A stretch of 39,487 bases of DNA from Gammaproteobacteria bacterium (GCA_008081045.1 VMDC01000038.1:1-39487); one strand, 5' to 3'; shown: positions 16,369-26,329, counted from the stretch's first letter. Notes: generated from the sequence alone by a model not told the origin. Made by a program: numbers and translations.

Positions 16369-17517
16369 CTAACCGTAGAGCTTTTTATAGGTCTGCACGA
16401 AGTAGCGCATTTCATCCGGCTTCGCCATGCTTAACCGCATCCAGTTTCGGAAGGGCGGGAATGGCCTGCCGACCCGAATGTTGTATTCAAGAAAGCGTGC
16501 CTGCACCTCAGCAATGTCGTGCCCGGTTTCCACGAAGGTGAAGTTGGCATTGGAATCGATGTGCCGGATGCCTGCCTCGCGAAAATAGCCCTGAGTAATC
16601 TCCAGCGCCTCTTTGTTGGTGCGCAACACAAACGCAGCATGCTCCTTATCGCGGTAGCTGGCGAGCGCAGCGCGCATCCCCACAATGTTCAGGGTTCCAG
16701 TCATCCGGCGATTGATTTCAGCTGCCAGATCCGGGTGGGAGAAGCCGAAGCCGACCCGCAGCCCGGCCAGACCGTGAATCTTGGACGCGGTACGGGCAAT
16801 AATAATGTTGCGGTGCCCTTCCCGGACCAGATCCATCATGCTGCTGTAATCCGGATTGTCGACGAATTCATGATAGGCCTCATCCACAAAGACCATGCGG
16901 TCCCGCGACACTTCCAGCACAAAGTCTCTCAGCGCATTTTTCTCAACGATGGTGGGGATCGGATTGTTGGGATTACAAATGTAGACCAGCTTGGTGTCGC
17001 TGCGGATGGCACTGGCCATGGCCTCGAGATCAATCGCCATCTGCCCGTTTACCGGAACGCGGATTACCTCACAGCCATTGTTCCCCGCGTATCTCGGCAG
17101 GTCCTCAAAAGTAGGATCTGGCACGACGATTGAGCCTTCCTGCATGCTGGCCAGCAGGCCGCCCATCTTGAGGATTTCACCGGAACCGGCGCCCACGCTG
17201 ATGTGCTCGGAACCAATCCCTTCCAGTTCACTGATCAGACCCGCCATTTCGTCCTGTAAAAAGAACGTGTAGAGATTGGCCTCGTGTATCGCCGCGTTGA
17301 TTGCCTGCAGGGCAGCCCGCGAGGGCCCCCAGGGATTTTCATTGGAGCTCATGCGAATCGGCGCGGCAGGCATTGGCAGCTCGCTCTGCCCCAGCGCACT
17401 TTTCATCAGATTCACAGAGGGTGAAAAAGGGGTGCCGGGAATACTCTGGACAGCCCCTGCCGCCACGATGGCCGAACTGCCGAAAAGAAATTGTCGTCTG
17501 CTGATTCCGGATGTCAC
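16369..17517 (-). CDS. Tat-exported HisC-like PLP aminotransferase
   Basis: Translation starts at GTG 17517 behind GGAGG seven nt upstream. The N-terminus is a twin-arginine signal, SRRQFLFGSSAIVAAGAV (6-23). The remainder is a fold type I aminotransferase of the histidinol-phosphate type: SSNENPWGPS (57-66), CNPNNP (181-186), VDEAYHEF (211-218), the PLP lysine Lys246 in RTASKIHG, and GLRVGFGF with the phosphate Arg254. No histidine genes are near, and an exported enzyme would not serve histidine synthesis, so hisC is not assigned. Tat export fits a protein that folds with its cofactor before transport. The substrate is unknown. Confidence 0.87.
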   Translation of the reverse strand: MTSGISRRQFLFGSSAIVAAGAVQSIPGTPFSPSVNLMKSALGQSELPMPAAPIRMSSNENPWGPSRAALQAINAAIHEANLYTFFLQDEMAGLISELEGIGSEHISVGAGSGEILKMGGLLASMQEGSIVVPDPTFEDLPRYAGNNGCEVIRVPVNGQMAIDLEAMASAIRSDTKLVYICNPNNPIPTIVEKNALRDFVLEVSRDRMVFVDEAYHEFVDNPDYSSMMDLVREGHRNIIIARTASKIHGLAGLRVGFGFSHPDLAAEINRRMTGTLNIVGMRAALASYRDKEHAAFVLRTNKEALEITQGYFREAGIRHIDSNANFTFVETGHDIAEVQARFLEYNIRVGRPFPPFRNWMRLSMAKPDEMRYFVQTYKKLYG

Positions 17518-17667
17518 AGGATAGCCTCCATGTGGGTCTGTTATTCTGGTGATCGCCTCACATCATGCCAGTCGGCTTACCACTTTCAAGCGACTGTCTC
17601 TGACTTCAGATCATCCGGAGAGATTACCGCGTTTTGCGCCGCGCGTGTAGCTCGGCGGACAGCGCGA

Positions 17668-17679
17668 CAAACCGGTTTG
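17668..17679. promoter_or_regulatory. Palindrome CAAACCGGTTTG in a divergent intergenic region
   Basis: A perfect 12-bp palindrome lies between the minus-strand aminotransferase (start 17517) and the plus-strand GST gene (17763). It shares the AACCGGTT core with the site at 681-692 and resembles the one in the pntA promoter. Possible operator, on weak evidence. Confidence 0.3.
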
Positions 17680-17762
17680 ATTTCACACCGGCCAATACAG
17701 TGGGTGAACTTGTTGCCCGGTAAATTCTCCATTACCTTAACTTGTGTATTACACTGCTGCAC

Positions 17763-18410
17763 ATGGAAGATTCTGATCACATCCAGCTTACACTCTGGGG
17801 CGCCGGCACGGCGCGCACCCTGAGACCGATCTGGGTCGCTGAAGAACTTGGCCTGAACTACCGGCTTGAGCCGATCGGTCCCCGCACGGGAGAGACCAGG
17901 ACAGAGGCTTACACCGCCCTGAACCCGAAACAGAAGATCCCGTTTTGCGAGGTCGGACCGGTCAAACTATCCGAAACGGTTGCGATATGCCGTTATCTGG
18001 TGGCCCGCTTTGGCGACGAGTCCGTGCTCAGCGCCCCCGAATCGATTGAGGAAGCGGCCAAGGAAGATGAGTGGCTGAGTTTCATTTATGGCGAACTCGA
18101 TGAAACCAGTCTTTACGTCATGCGCCGCCACGGCGCGCTCAGCAATATCTACGGCGAAGCGCCTGCAGCCATGGCGTCCGCCCGCGAGTATGTGCTGCGT
18201 ATGCTTGAAGTTGTCGAAACGGCGCTGGCGGACCGGGAATTTTTGCTCAGGGACAAATTCACGCTGGCCGACCTCTTTTTAACCACCTGCCTGAACTGGG
18301 TTCTGAACTACGAGCTGCCACTGGCAGGTTCTCTGCAGACCTATCGCGACCGAATCATTCTGAGACCTGCCTACCTGCGTGCGGCTGAAGCCAACAAGCC
18401 GCGCCAGTAG
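17763..18410 (+). CDS. Glutathione S-transferase family protein
   Basis: The 215-residue protein has a thioredoxin-like N-terminal domain (QLTLWGAGTARTLRPIWVAEEL, then the cis-Pro in KIPFCEVG and the glutathione-binding LSETVAICRYL at about 69-79) and an all-helical C-terminal half with FTLADLFLTTCLNW. I start at ATG 17763, since an in-frame ATG at 17742 adds seven unsupported residues; neither has a clear ribosome-binding site. It is 18 nt upstream of the second CoA-transferase and likely cotranscribed, which could mean glutathione handling of an acyl or reactive intermediate in the same pathway. The substrate is unknown. Confidence 0.85.
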   Translation: MEDSDHIQLTLWGAGTARTLRPIWVAEELGLNYRLEPIGPRTGETRTEAYTALNPKQKIPFCEVGPVKLSETVAICRYLVARFGDESVLSAPESIEEAAKEDEWLSFIYGELDETSLYVMRRHGALSNIYGEAPAAMASAREYVLRMLEVVETALADREFLLRDKFTLADLFLTTCLNWVLNYELPLAGSLQTYRDRIILRPAYLRAAEANKPRQ

Positions 18411-18428
18411 CAAGCACACGGAGTTACT

Positions 18429-19616
18429 ATGGGCCCGCTCAATGGAATCAAAGTTATCGACCTCACCAGCATGGTCTCCGGACCGGTGGCCGCCATGATG
18501 CTGGGAGACCAGGGGGCGGAAGTCGTCAAAGTGGAGCCCCTGGCCGGCGAGCAGCTCCGCCACCTTGGTGAGCCTCATAACGGCCTGCCGTCGACTTTCT
18601 ACTCCTGCAACCGCAACAAAAAATCTCTGGCACTTGATCTGAAATCAGATCGGGGCAAACAGGTGCTCTGGCGTCTTATCGAAGGCGCAGATGTGCTGCT
18701 GCAAAACTTCCGGCCCGGCGCGATCGAACGCATGGGTTTCAGCGAAGAAGCCGTGCGCAAGATCAATCCCGGCATCATTTTCGTGTCCATCAGTGGGTTT
18801 GGGGAAAGCGGCCCCTATTCCCACAAACGGGTTTACGATCCGATCATTCAGGGCCTCTCCGGTGCAACCGACATTCAGGCAGATCGAAAAACAGGACGCC
18901 CCAACATGTTTCGCATCATCCTGGCCGACAAGGTGTCCGCCCTCACGGCCGCGCAGGCTATCTCTTCTGCGCTGTTTCATCGGGAGCGTACCGGAGAGGG
19001 TCAGCACATCAGGCTGTCCATGCTGGAAGCCACCATCGCGTTTCTGTGGCCCGAAGGCATGAGTGGCCTGACCTTCGCGGATCAGCAGGTCGACATTCGC
19101 AAAACCTTCTCTTCGATTGATCTTATTTATGAAACCGCCGACGGTCACATCACCATCAGCGTCATTTCCGACAAGGAATGGAAAGGCATCTGTGAAGCGC
19201 TCGGGCGGGAAGATCTGATTGAAGATGAGCGCTTCTGCTCGGCGCTGGCGAGAAGGAAAAATTCGGATCTGCGCCGCGAGGTAGTGGGCGCAGAAGTGCA
19301 AAAGTGGCCGACCGACACGCTCCTGACAAAACTGGACGCTGCCGACGTTCCCTGCGCCCCCTTGCTCGATCGGGCAGAATTGCTTGATCATCCCCAGATC
19401 AGAGAAAGTCAGGTGATCGAGCATGAGCAGGTGGCAGGCTTCGGCGAAGTGCGCCAGGCCAGACCGGCAGCCAGGTTCAGCCGAACCGAAAGCACCATCC
19501 GGCGGCGGGCTCCGAGGCTGGGAGAGCACAGCCGGGAGATCCTCACCTCTCTCGGGTTCAGCGAGCAGGAACAGGATTCACTGATTGAAGAGGGCATTGC
19601 GCGCCAGTACGGCTAG
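18429..19616 (+). CDS. CaiB/BaiF (family III) CoA-transferase, second paralogue
   Basis: The 395-residue protein shows the family pattern: GIKVIDLTSMVSGP at the start, NKKSLALDLKSDRG (63-76), LQNFRPGAIERMG (91-103), SISGFGESGPY (120-130) and the probable catalytic Asp167 in LADKVSALTA. ATG at 18429 has GGAG six nt upstream. It is the second gene of the GST operon. It is clearly a paralogue of the gene at 893 but diverged, so the two probably use different acyl-CoA substrates. Whether it is a transferase or an epimerase cannot be told from sequence alone. Confidence 0.9.
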   Translation: MGPLNGIKVIDLTSMVSGPVAAMMLGDQGAEVVKVEPLAGEQLRHLGEPHNGLPSTFYSCNRNKKSLALDLKSDRGKQVLWRLIEGADVLLQNFRPGAIERMGFSEEAVRKINPGIIFVSISGFGESGPYSHKRVYDPIIQGLSGATDIQADRKTGRPNMFRIILADKVSALTAAQAISSALFHRERTGEGQHIRLSMLEATIAFLWPEGMSGLTFADQQVDIRKTFSSIDLIYETADGHITISVISDKEWKGICEALGREDLIEDERFCSALARRKNSDLRREVVGAEVQKWPTDTLLTKLDAADVPCAPLLDRAELLDHPQIRESQVIEHEQVAGFGEVRQARPAARFSRTESTIRRRAPRLGEHSREILTSLGFSEQEQDSLIEEGIARQYG

Positions 19617-19677
19617 CCTGATTGCCTGGGCTATCTCTGCGTTGTCGCCTGATGATACCCCGCTCTGACCCGGCAGA

Positions 19678-20859
19678 TCACAGGGTCACTTCAACAGCGC
19701 TCGCAGCCTGAATGGCCTTACTCTTGGCCTCGTCCACGCTGTCGGCGCGGGCCAAAGCAACCCCCATGCGACGCTTGCCTGCAACTTCCGGTTTGCCAAA
19801 AAAGCGCAGCGTGGTGTCATTTTGCGCGAACGCCTGCTGCAGATTACCGAAGGCGGCCTGACTGGAATGTCCCTCCACCAGCACCACCGCGGAAGCAGAC
19901 GGCCCGTGAAATGCAATGTTCGGAACCGGCAGGCCGAGAATGGCCCGGGCATGCAGCGCAAACTCGGACAGATCCTGAGAAATCAGCGTGACCATACCGG
20001 TGTCATGGGGTCGTGGTGACACCTCACTGAAAAACACAGCGTCGCCTTTGATAAAAAGCTCGACACCGAACAGACCTCTGCCGCCTAGTGCTGCTGTTAC
20101 CTGATTGGCGATCGATTTCGATTCGGCCAGCGCCGCTTCTGACATGGGCTGCGGCTGCCAGGATTCCCGGTAGTCACCGTCTTCCTGTCGGTGCCCGATA
20201 GGCTCACAGTAACTCACGCCGCCCTCATGTCGGACGGTCAGCAGCGTAATCTCATAATCAAAGTCAACAAAACCTTCGACAATGACCTTGCCGGCACCGG
20301 CCCGACCGCCTGACTGCGCATACTCCCAGCTCGGGTCTATGTCGGCTTCGTTTCGGATCGTACTCTGCCCTTTCCCTGAAGAGCTCATAATCGGCTTCAC
20401 AACACAGGGAATGCCCACTTCCCCGACAGCTTCCAGGAATTCTTCCCGGGTCTCGGCGAAACGATAGGGGGACGTGGCAAGACCTAATTCCTCTGCCGCC
20501 AGGCGGCGGATACCCTCCCGGTTCATGGTCAGCCGGGCAGCCTTTGCCGTAGGGATGACCTGAAATCCCTCCTGTTCCAGTTCCAGCAGCGTGTCCGTGG
20601 CAATCGCCTCAATTTCCGGCACGATCAGATCCGGCTGTTCCTGTTCGATCACCCGCCGCATTTCGCTGCTGTCCAGCATGGAGAAGCTGTGACTGCGATC
20701 AGCAACCTGCATCGCGGGCGCGTTGGCATAGCGGTCGCAGGCGATCACTTCGACGCCTAGCCGCTGCAGTTCAATAACGACTTCCTTGCCAAGCTCACCT
20801 GAGCCAAGCATCAGCACTTTGGTTGCCGTTGGCGAAAATTTTGTCCCGAGTGTTGTCAT
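19678..20859 (-). CDS. purT: Formate-dependent phosphoribosylglycinamide formyltransferase (GAR transformylase 2)
   Basis: The 393-residue ATP-grasp enzyme makes formyl-GAR from GAR, formate and ATP in purine synthesis. Length and motifs match E. coli Pur[14 protein letters not shown] near the N-terminus, [14 protein letters not shown] (ATP-grasp loop), [27 protein letters not shown] split over the metal and GAR sites, and a C-terminal [13 protein letters not shown] at 20859 follows GGGAAA; the open frame to 21033 would add 58 Arg-rich residues unlike PurT. The gene is convergent with the CoA-transferase and divergent from fusA2. I saw no PurR box. Confidence 0.95.
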   Translation of the reverse strand: MTTLGTKFSPTATKVLMLGSGELGKEVVIELQRLGVEVIACDRYANAPAMQVADRSHSFSMLDSSEMRRVIEQEQPDLIVPEIEAIATDTLLELEQEGFQVIPTAKAARLTMNREGIRRLAAEELGLATSPYRFAETREEFLEAVGEVGIPCVVKPIMSSSGKGQSTIRNEADIDPSWEYAQSGGRAGAGKVIVEGFVDFDYEITLLTVRHEGGVSYCEPIGHRQEDGDYRESWQPQPMSEAALAESKSIANQVTAALGGRGLFGVELFIKGDAVFFSEVSPRPHDTGMVTLISQDLSEFALHARAILGLPVPNIAFHGPSASAVVLVEGHSSQAAFGNLQQAFAQNDTTLRFFGKPEVAGKRRMGVALARADSVDEAKSKAIQAASAVEVTL

Positions 20860-21477
20860 CTGTTTTTCCCGTTTACCCAATCCAATGCCTGTTAAACGCA
20901 ATCGCCGTTCGGTCATCCCAACCCCGAAAAACCGGCAAGCCAGGCGTCGGAGCCGGCGGCGAACTGACAGCCGCTTGGGCGGTTGCGGCTCTTTCCGTGC
21001 CTGTAAAACCTCACGGAAACCATAACGCCTCACCTTGCTCAGGTCGAGCGATTTACCGCGCCGGTAGCAGGATGAGGAATTTCAGCCGGTGCGACGGCCA
21101 GGTAGGGCTGTATGTGGATACGACAGAACCGTTTCCGGCGCGTCGCGAAGGGGCAGGTCGCCGTTGAGCTGCCCGGACAGATCTGACGACCCGGTCAGTC
21201 GCGACATGACTGAAAAAGTCCGGGATACAGACTCCGTATTGCACTGCCTGAGGGCAGGTCAGCCGCTGAAAATCGGCCAGCAGAATGCCCCTGGCAGTTC
21301 AGATATCGGGGCAACTGCCGCCCATTTTCGTGAATTCTGACCCCTGCAGCGCAGTTTTAGACCTTTTTGGTCGCTTTCTCGCCGCTTTCGGCACAATCCG
21401 CTCTCGCTTCCATCGGAAATCCTGTACAATGCGGCCCGTTTTTTACGCACCCTGACCATTACACTTTGAGCAGCAAA
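20860..21477. other. 618-nt intergenic region between purT and the EF-G2 gene
   Basis: It contains TACAAT at 21425-21430 followed by a GC-rich discriminator, a likely -10 for the EF-G2 gene. The -35 about 17 nt upstream is poor. A small hairpin with CTGCC and GGCAG arms occurs near 21245-21260. The open frames in the region are Arg/Pro-rich, with no signal, domain or ribosome-binding site, and I do not believe them. A small RNA cannot be excluded by eye. Confidence 0.4.
21425..21430 (+). promoter_or_regulatory. Probable -10 element of the EF-G2 gene
   Basis: TACAAT is followed by GCGGCCCG, a GC-rich discriminator typical of translation genes under stringent control. No good -35 stands at 16-18 nt. 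The start codon is 48 nt downstream. Confidence 0.4.
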
Positions 21478-23571
21478 ATGACTGATTTATCACTCTACAG
21501 AAATATAGGTATTTTCGCCCACGTAGATGCCGGCAAGACCACAACTACGGAGCGTATTCTCAAACTGACCGGTAAAATCCACAAAACAGGTGAGGTTCAT
21601 GACGGCGAATCCACCACGGATTTCATGGATCAGGAAAAAGAGCGCGGAATCACGATTCAGTCTGCTGCGACCACCTGTTTCTGGAACGATCATCGTCTTA
21701 ACATCATTGACACCCCGGGCCACGTTGACTTCACCGTTGAAGTCTATCGTTCCCTGAAGGTTCTGGACGGCGGCGTCGGCGTCTTTTGCGGCTCGGGCGG
21801 CGTGGAACCTCAGTCCGAGACGAACTGGCGCTACGCCAACGACTCAGAGGTCTCCCGCATCATCTTCGTCAACAAACTGGACCGTGTTGGCGCGGACTTC
21901 CTGCGCGTTGTCGGTCAGGTGGAAGACATCCTGGGGGCAAATCCTCTGGTGATGGTGCTGCCGATTGGCATTGAAGACGATTTTATCGGCGTGGTTGACC
22001 TGCTCACCCGCAAAGCCCACATCTGGCCGGACCCGGGCAATCCGGAGAAATTCGAGCTTCAGGACGTGCCCGAAGACATGATTGACCTGGTCGAAGAGTG
22101 GCGGGAAAAACTGATTGAAACCGCGGTCGAGCAAGATGATGACCTGATGGAGTCCTATCTCGAGGGGGAAGAGCCCTCGATCGACGACATCAAGCGCTGC
22201 ATCCGCAAGGGAACAATTGCTCTGGACTTCTTCCCGACCTACTGCGGCTCTGCCTTCAAGGACAAGGGCATTCAGCTGGTGCTCGATGCGGTGGTGGATT
22301 TCCTGCCTAACCCGACTGAAGTCGACCCGCAACCGCTCACCGATGAGCAGGGCGAGCCGAACGGTGAAGTAGCCAAGGTGGATGCAGACGAACCGTTCCG
22401 GGCACTGGCTTTCAAGATTATGGATGATCGCTTTGGTGCGCTGACCTTCGTCAGGGTTTACTCAGGCAAGATTAACAAGGGCGACACGATACTCAACGCC
22501 TTCACCGGCAAAACCGAACGCGTCGGGCGCATGGTGGAAATGCATGCTGATGATCGCAACGAGATCGACAGCGCCCAGGCCGGGGACATCTTTGCCATTG
22601 TCGGCATGAAGAATGTGCAAACCGGTCACACGCTTTGCAATCCCAACAATCCTTGTACTTTGGAGCCGATGATCTTCCCAGATCCGGTGATTTCAATTGC
22701 GGTAGCCCCGAAGGACAAGAGCAGCGTCGAAAAGATGAGCATCGCCATTGGCAAGATGGTCGCGGAGGATCCGTCCTTTCAGGTCGAGACCGACGAAGAC
22801 TCGGGCGAGACCATTCTCAAAGGCATGGGCGAGCTGCACCTGGACATCAAAGTCGACATCCTCAAGCGCACCTATGGCGTGGAGCTGGAAGTTGGCGCAC
22901 CTCAGGTCGCCTATCGCGAAACCATTACCCAGATGATTGAAGACAGCTACACGCACAAGAAGCAGTCCGGCGGTTCGGGACAATTTGGTAAGATCGACTA
23001 CCGCATCAAGCCCGGCGAGCCCGGCAGCGGTTACTCATTCAGCTCGACCGTGGTGGGTGGTAATGTCCCGAAAGAATTCTTTCCGGCCATTGAAAAGGGC
23101 TTTCAGGGCATGATGGAGCAAGGCCCCATCGCCGGATTCCCGGTACTTGATATTGAAATTGAACTGTTTGACGGCGGCTTTCACGCGGTCGACTCCTCCG
23201 CGGTGGCTTTTGAGCTTGCGGCGCGGGGCGCCTATCGCCAGTCCATGCCCAAAGCAGCCCCGGAGTTGATAGAACCGATCATGAAGGTTGATGTCTTCAC
23301 TCCGGAAGATCACGTGGGTGACGTCATCGGTGATTTGAACCGCCGACGCGGCATGATCAAGGACCAGATGGCCGGCCCGACCGGCGTGCGAATCAAAGCT
23401 GATGTGCCTCTGGCAGAGATGTTCGGATACATCGGCAGTCTGCGGACCATGACCTCCGGCCGTGGCCAGTTCTCCATGGAATTCTCCCACTATCTGCCTT
23501 GCCCGCAATCCGTTGCCGATGCGGTAGTGGAAGCCGAGAAAGAAAGACAGGAAGCCAAAGCCAAAGGCTAG
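21478..23571 (+). CDS. fusA2: Elongation factor G, EF-G2 type
   Basis: The 697-residue translational GTPase drives ribosome translocation and/or recycling. GTP-binding motifs are AHVDAGKT (14-21), DTPGH (78-82) and NKLD (132-135). All EF-G domains follow, including domain IV ([12 protein letters not shown]) and domain V ([21 protein letters not shown]). The G-domain [19 protein letters not shown] is the form I associate with the second EF-G (FusA2) of gammaproteobacteria. The main fusA normally sits with rpsL, rpsG and tufA, which are absent here. ATG at 21478 is chosen because [17 protein letters not shown] matches the family start; the ribosome-binding site is weak. It is monocistronic, with a strong terminator. 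Confidence 0.93.
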   Translation: MTDLSLYRNIGIFAHVDAGKTTTTERILKLTGKIHKTGEVHDGESTTDFMDQEKERGITIQSAATTCFWNDHRLNIIDTPGHVDFTVEVYRSLKVLDGGVGVFCGSGGVEPQSETNWRYANDSEVSRIIFVNKLDRVGADFLRVVGQVEDILGANPLVMVLPIGIEDDFIGVVDLLTRKAHIWPDPGNPEKFELQDVPEDMIDLVEEWREKLIETAVEQDDDLMESYLEGEEPSIDDIKRCIRKGTIALDFFPTYCGSAFKDKGIQLVLDAVVDFLPNPTEVDPQPLTDEQGEPNGEVAKVDADEPFRALAFKIMDDRFGALTFVRVYSGKINKGDTILNAFTGKTERVGRMVEMHADDRNEIDSAQAGDIFAIVGMKNVQTGHTLCNPNNPCTLEPMIFPDPVISIAVAPKDKSSVEKMSIAIGKMVAEDPSFQVETDEDSGETILKGMGELHLDIKVDILKRTYGVELEVGAPQVAYRETITQMIEDSYTHKKQSGGSGQFGKIDYRIKPGEPGSGYSFSSTVVGGNVPKEFFPAIEKGFQGMMEQGPIAGFPVLDIEIELFDGGFHAVDSSAVAFELAARGAYRQSMPKAAPELIEPIMKVDVFTPEDHVGDVIGDLNRRRGMIKDQMAGPTGVRIKADVPLAEMFGYIGSLRTMTSGRGQFSMEFSHYLPCPQSVADAVVEAEKERQEAKAKG

Positions 23572-23598
23572 AAGTCCGCCTCACCGGTCTGATCAAAT

Positions 23599-23632
23599 AG
23601 CCCCGGCTGGAGCGTTTCACCGGGGCTTTTTT
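23599..23632 (+). terminator. Rho-independent terminator of fusA2
   Basis: An 8-bp GC-rich stem (23599-23606 with 23620-23627) and 13-nt loop ends in six T (23627-23632), 28 nt after the fusA2 stop. The opposite strand lacks an equal T run. Confidence 0.88.
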
Positions 23633-23704
23633 GTGGCCGAAGACCCCGAGTCCGAGCCTCTGCGCCGTCGGGTGTCGTCCTGCTGTGACCCGCCTCGCGA
23701 CTGC

Positions 23705-24457
23705 TTACTGCTGATTGACGTACTCAGTGATGGGCGGCAATCCCAGCTCAGCGGCAACCTGCCTGATATGTTCCATCGCTTCGTCGGTCGGACCCGGGTA
23801 GTCGCCGGCAATCGGGACATTGCCGACATACCCGATGTCCTGAATGCCTTCGGGCGAACTGAAATAAGCACCAAATACCAGGCGTCTGAAGCGGCTGAAA
23901 AAACGGGCGGGCCGTTCAAACTCAGCAATCTCATACTGGGAACGGTAGGCGATGTCGTCCACAATCGCCGTGTGCTGTTCTGCAGTCAGGTCAACAAAGT
24001 CACTCCCAAAGCGCAGCTGCGCCTCATCGTTCAACCATTGCAGTCCGTTCACAATTTGCTCCCGGTCACGCTGCTGACCCGCATAGGGGGCGCTGACCCA
24101 CTCATCAATCACATCCGGCACACCCACCGCGGTTGCCGACGGGCCCCGCTCATCTGCCGGACAGATAAGATCACTGAGCACCGCCACCTGATCCTTCTGC
24201 GTCTCGTTCAGGGTCAGAGACCAGGGGACTGTCGGTGCAGACACAATCGGGTCAGTCCCATAGCCCGGCCCGGTGATGGGCTCCGGCTCGATGCCGGGCC
24301 AGTGACCCGCTGGTGGCGCGCCTGTGGCCTGTGGCGCTTCCGGTTCGACGGTGTCACAGGCAACCGGCACACCTCCCACCATTACCACTGCCGTCATGGC
24401 GCTGAGACGTTTGATGCTTTCCCGTCGACTCATCCTGGCTTGGTAAATCTTGCTCAT
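23705..24457 (-). CDS. Gluconate 2-dehydrogenase subunit 3 family protein, Tat signal
   Basis: ATG at 24457 lies 4 nt after the GMC gene stops, behind a GGGAG box. The N-terminus has a twin-arginine-like SRRESIKRL (10-18), a hydrophobic stretch and PVAC (31-34), so the mature protein may be a lipoprotein at Cys34. The body (LTLNETQKDQVAVLSDLICPADERGPSA, and the Arg/Phe-rich FFSRFRRLVFGAYFSSPEG) matches the small subunit of gluconate-2-dehydrogenase-type complexes. This subunit carries the signal for the GMC flavoprotein, which has none and is exported bound to it. A Pro-rich linker (40-70) follows the lipobox. The length of 250 residues is normal. Confidence 0.85.
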   Translation of the reverse strand: MSKIYQARMSRRESIKRLSAMTAVVMVGGVPVACDTVEPEAPQATGAPPAGHWPGIEPEPITGPGYGTDPIVSAPTVPWSLTLNETQKDQVAVLSDLICPADERGPSATAVGVPDVIDEWVSAPYAGQQRDREQIVNGLQWLNDEAQLRFGSDFVDLTAEQHTAIVDDIAYRSQYEIAEFERPARFFSRFRRLVFGAYFSSPEGIQDIGYVGNVPIAGDYPGPTDEAMEHIRQVAAELGLPPITEYVNQQ

Positions 24458-24461
24458 AGTG

Positions 24462-26156
24462 TCAACGCTCCCTTGATGCTGTGAGTTGCTCGGCCAGGCG
24501 TGTGGCATTGCGCATCGCCAGGGTGAGTATCGTGATCGTACAGTTCTTGTGAGGATTTGACACAAACACACCCCCATCCATCACATAAAGGTTGTCTACA
24601 TCCCAGGTCTGTCCCCATTGATTGCATACCGATGTCGACGGGTCATCGCCCATGCGGGTGGTACCGACCTCGTGGATAATTTGCCCTCCGGCTTCAATCG
24701 CTTCCTCAGCCGTGCGGTCCGGGTTGTTGACCACACCCCCCATGGCCTCAATGATTTTCCGGCCCCATTCCAGACCGTGAGCCACCTGATTGAGTTCCTG
24801 CTCAGACCATTTCCAGTGAAATTTGAGGGCCGGGATTCCCCACTGATCGACCGTGTCTTCATCAATTTCGCAGTAACAGTCATCGCTCACCAGCATTTCA
24901 CCGCGCAGGGAAAGCCCGATGTTGGTTCCATAGTTGGAGCGGATATCATCCTTGGCCTGTTTCCCATAGCCATCGACCGCGCCGGCAATCCCCATGCCGG
25001 GAGAACTGAATCGGGCGCCGACCTCAAAGTGGTAGCCACGGGAGAAATTCAGCTCGCCATTCTTTTGCCCTTCCCGATCCCACCACGGAATGTACAGATG
25101 GTTCCCGGTATGACCATCTTCGTTGTATTTAGGCCGATCTCGCAGCGCCGGGATATAACCGCTCACACCTGCGCCGAGCGAGTCGGTGAGATTACGGCCC
25201 ACCTGACCGCTGCTGTTAGCCAGACCGTTCGGAAAGGCCTCACTTTTCGAATTCAGCAGCAGGCGTGCGGTTTCGCAGGCGCTGGCGGCAAGAATGATAT
25301 GGTCTGCGTCGACTCTGACATCCTCCCGGTTCAGTCGATTGACAAAAGTGACACCTGATGCCTTCCCGGAATCATCCAGATGCACTTCCTTTACCATGGC
25401 GTTGGTCACTATCTTCAGATTACCGGTCTGCCTGGCCCAGGGGATAACAGAAGTGGTGGTTTGAAATGCCGCGCCAATGGCGCAGCCCCGGCCACAAGGG
25501 GTCGCCCAGAAACAGGCCTGACGGTCATCTTTTGCTTCAGTCAGAATGGCGCGGCGCATAGGCACAGCGGCAATGCCCAGTGACTCACAGGCTGATTTCA
25601 GCAGCAACTCCATCACCCGGGGCTTGGGCGGCGGCAACAGAACGCCCTCACTGGAGCTTGGCGTATCATCAAGACCGGGGTTGTCACCACAGACGCCGAT
25701 CAGTGCCTCACACTTGTCATACCAAGGCGCGATCTCCTCATAATCTACCGGCCAGTCTGTACCTACTCCATCTGTACTGAATGGCTTGAAGTCAGCCGCG
25801 GTAAAGCGCGGCACCAGCCGGCCCCAGTGGTTGGTGCGCCCCCCCAGCATCCGGGCGCGCCACCACATGAAGCGGCTATCGGGGCCTTGCGAGTACGGCT
25901 CTCCGGGTACCTGCCAACCCCCATCCACTGTGGCGTCGAAGTAACCAAAATTTTTCTCAGAAGTACTGGTCCCGCGCAGCGGTGCTTCATGATTCTGGTG
26001 GAACATGGGCGTTTCCGTGACCGGATCATAATCTCTGCCGGCTTCCAACAGCAGAACTTTGATGCCTGCCTCGGTGAGTACGTGAGCCGCCATACCGCCT
26101 CCTGCACCGGAACCGACAACAATCACTTCGTATTCAAAGCCATCGAATGACGCCAT
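24462..26156 (-). CDS. GMC oxidoreductase, gluconate/glucoside dehydrogenase type catalytic subunit
   Basis: The 564-residue flavoprotein starts at ATG 26156 behind GGAGAAG. It has the FAD loop VVGSGAGGGMAA (13-24), LLEAGRDYDP, MLGGRTNHWGRLVPRF, CGRGCAIGA and the C-terminal catalytic pair His/Asn in GGVFVSNPHKNCT. No signal peptide is present; export is expected through the Tat signal of the subunit 3 gene immediately downstream. Relatives oxidise sugars or sugar acids, some at C3 of glycosides, passing electrons to a cytochrome. The divergent DUF1080 gene supports a sugar substrate. No cytochrome subunit is adjacent; the nearest cytochrome c is at 8599. Confidence 0.9.
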   Translation of the reverse strand: MASFDGFEYEVIVVGSGAGGGMAAHVLTEAGIKVLLLEAGRDYDPVTETPMFHQNHEAPLRGTSTSEKNFGYFDATVDGGWQVPGEPYSQGPDSRFMWWRARMLGGRTNHWGRLVPRFTAADFKPFSTDGVGTDWPVDYEEIAPWYDKCEALIGVCGDNPGLDDTPSSSEGVLLPPPKPRVMELLLKSACESLGIAAVPMRRAILTEAKDDRQACFWATPCGRGCAIGAAFQTTTSVIPWARQTGNLKIVTNAMVKEVHLDDSGKASGVTFVNRLNREDVRVDADHIILAASACETARLLLNSKSEAFPNGLANSSGQVGRNLTDSLGAGVSGYIPALRDRPKYNEDGHTGNHLYIPWWDREGQKNGELNFSRGYHFEVGARFSSPGMGIAGAVDGYGKQAKDDIRSNYGTNIGLSLRGEMLVSDDCYCEIDEDTVDQWGIPALKFHWKWSEQELNQVAHGLEWGRKIIEAMGGVVNNPDRTAEEAIEAGGQIIHEVGTTRMGDDPSTSVCNQWGQTWDVDNLYVMDGGVFVSNPHKNCTITILTLAMRNATRLAEQLTASRER

Positions 26157-26329
26157 CTTCTTCTCCAAACTTCCATTCAGTTCAGGTATTTGCCCAATTG
26201 CCGCTAATTGCCCGCGATTATTTGGTCTTTATTCCTGTTGGGAATACTATAGCAATCCACCAGCAGAGTAACCCATTGAGCCCTCTGGCCGATGGACCAC
26301 TGCTGTCAGTTACTTTTGGGACTTCAGTT

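Noticed and set aside
16369..17517. Assignment of the aminotransferase as HisC of histidine biosynthesis
   Set aside because: It carries a Tat signal and has no his neighbours, so only the family is assigned.
18645..19529. 294-codon minus-strand frame inside the second CoA-transferase
   Set aside because: Antisense shadow of a clear gene; its composition follows from the sense codons.
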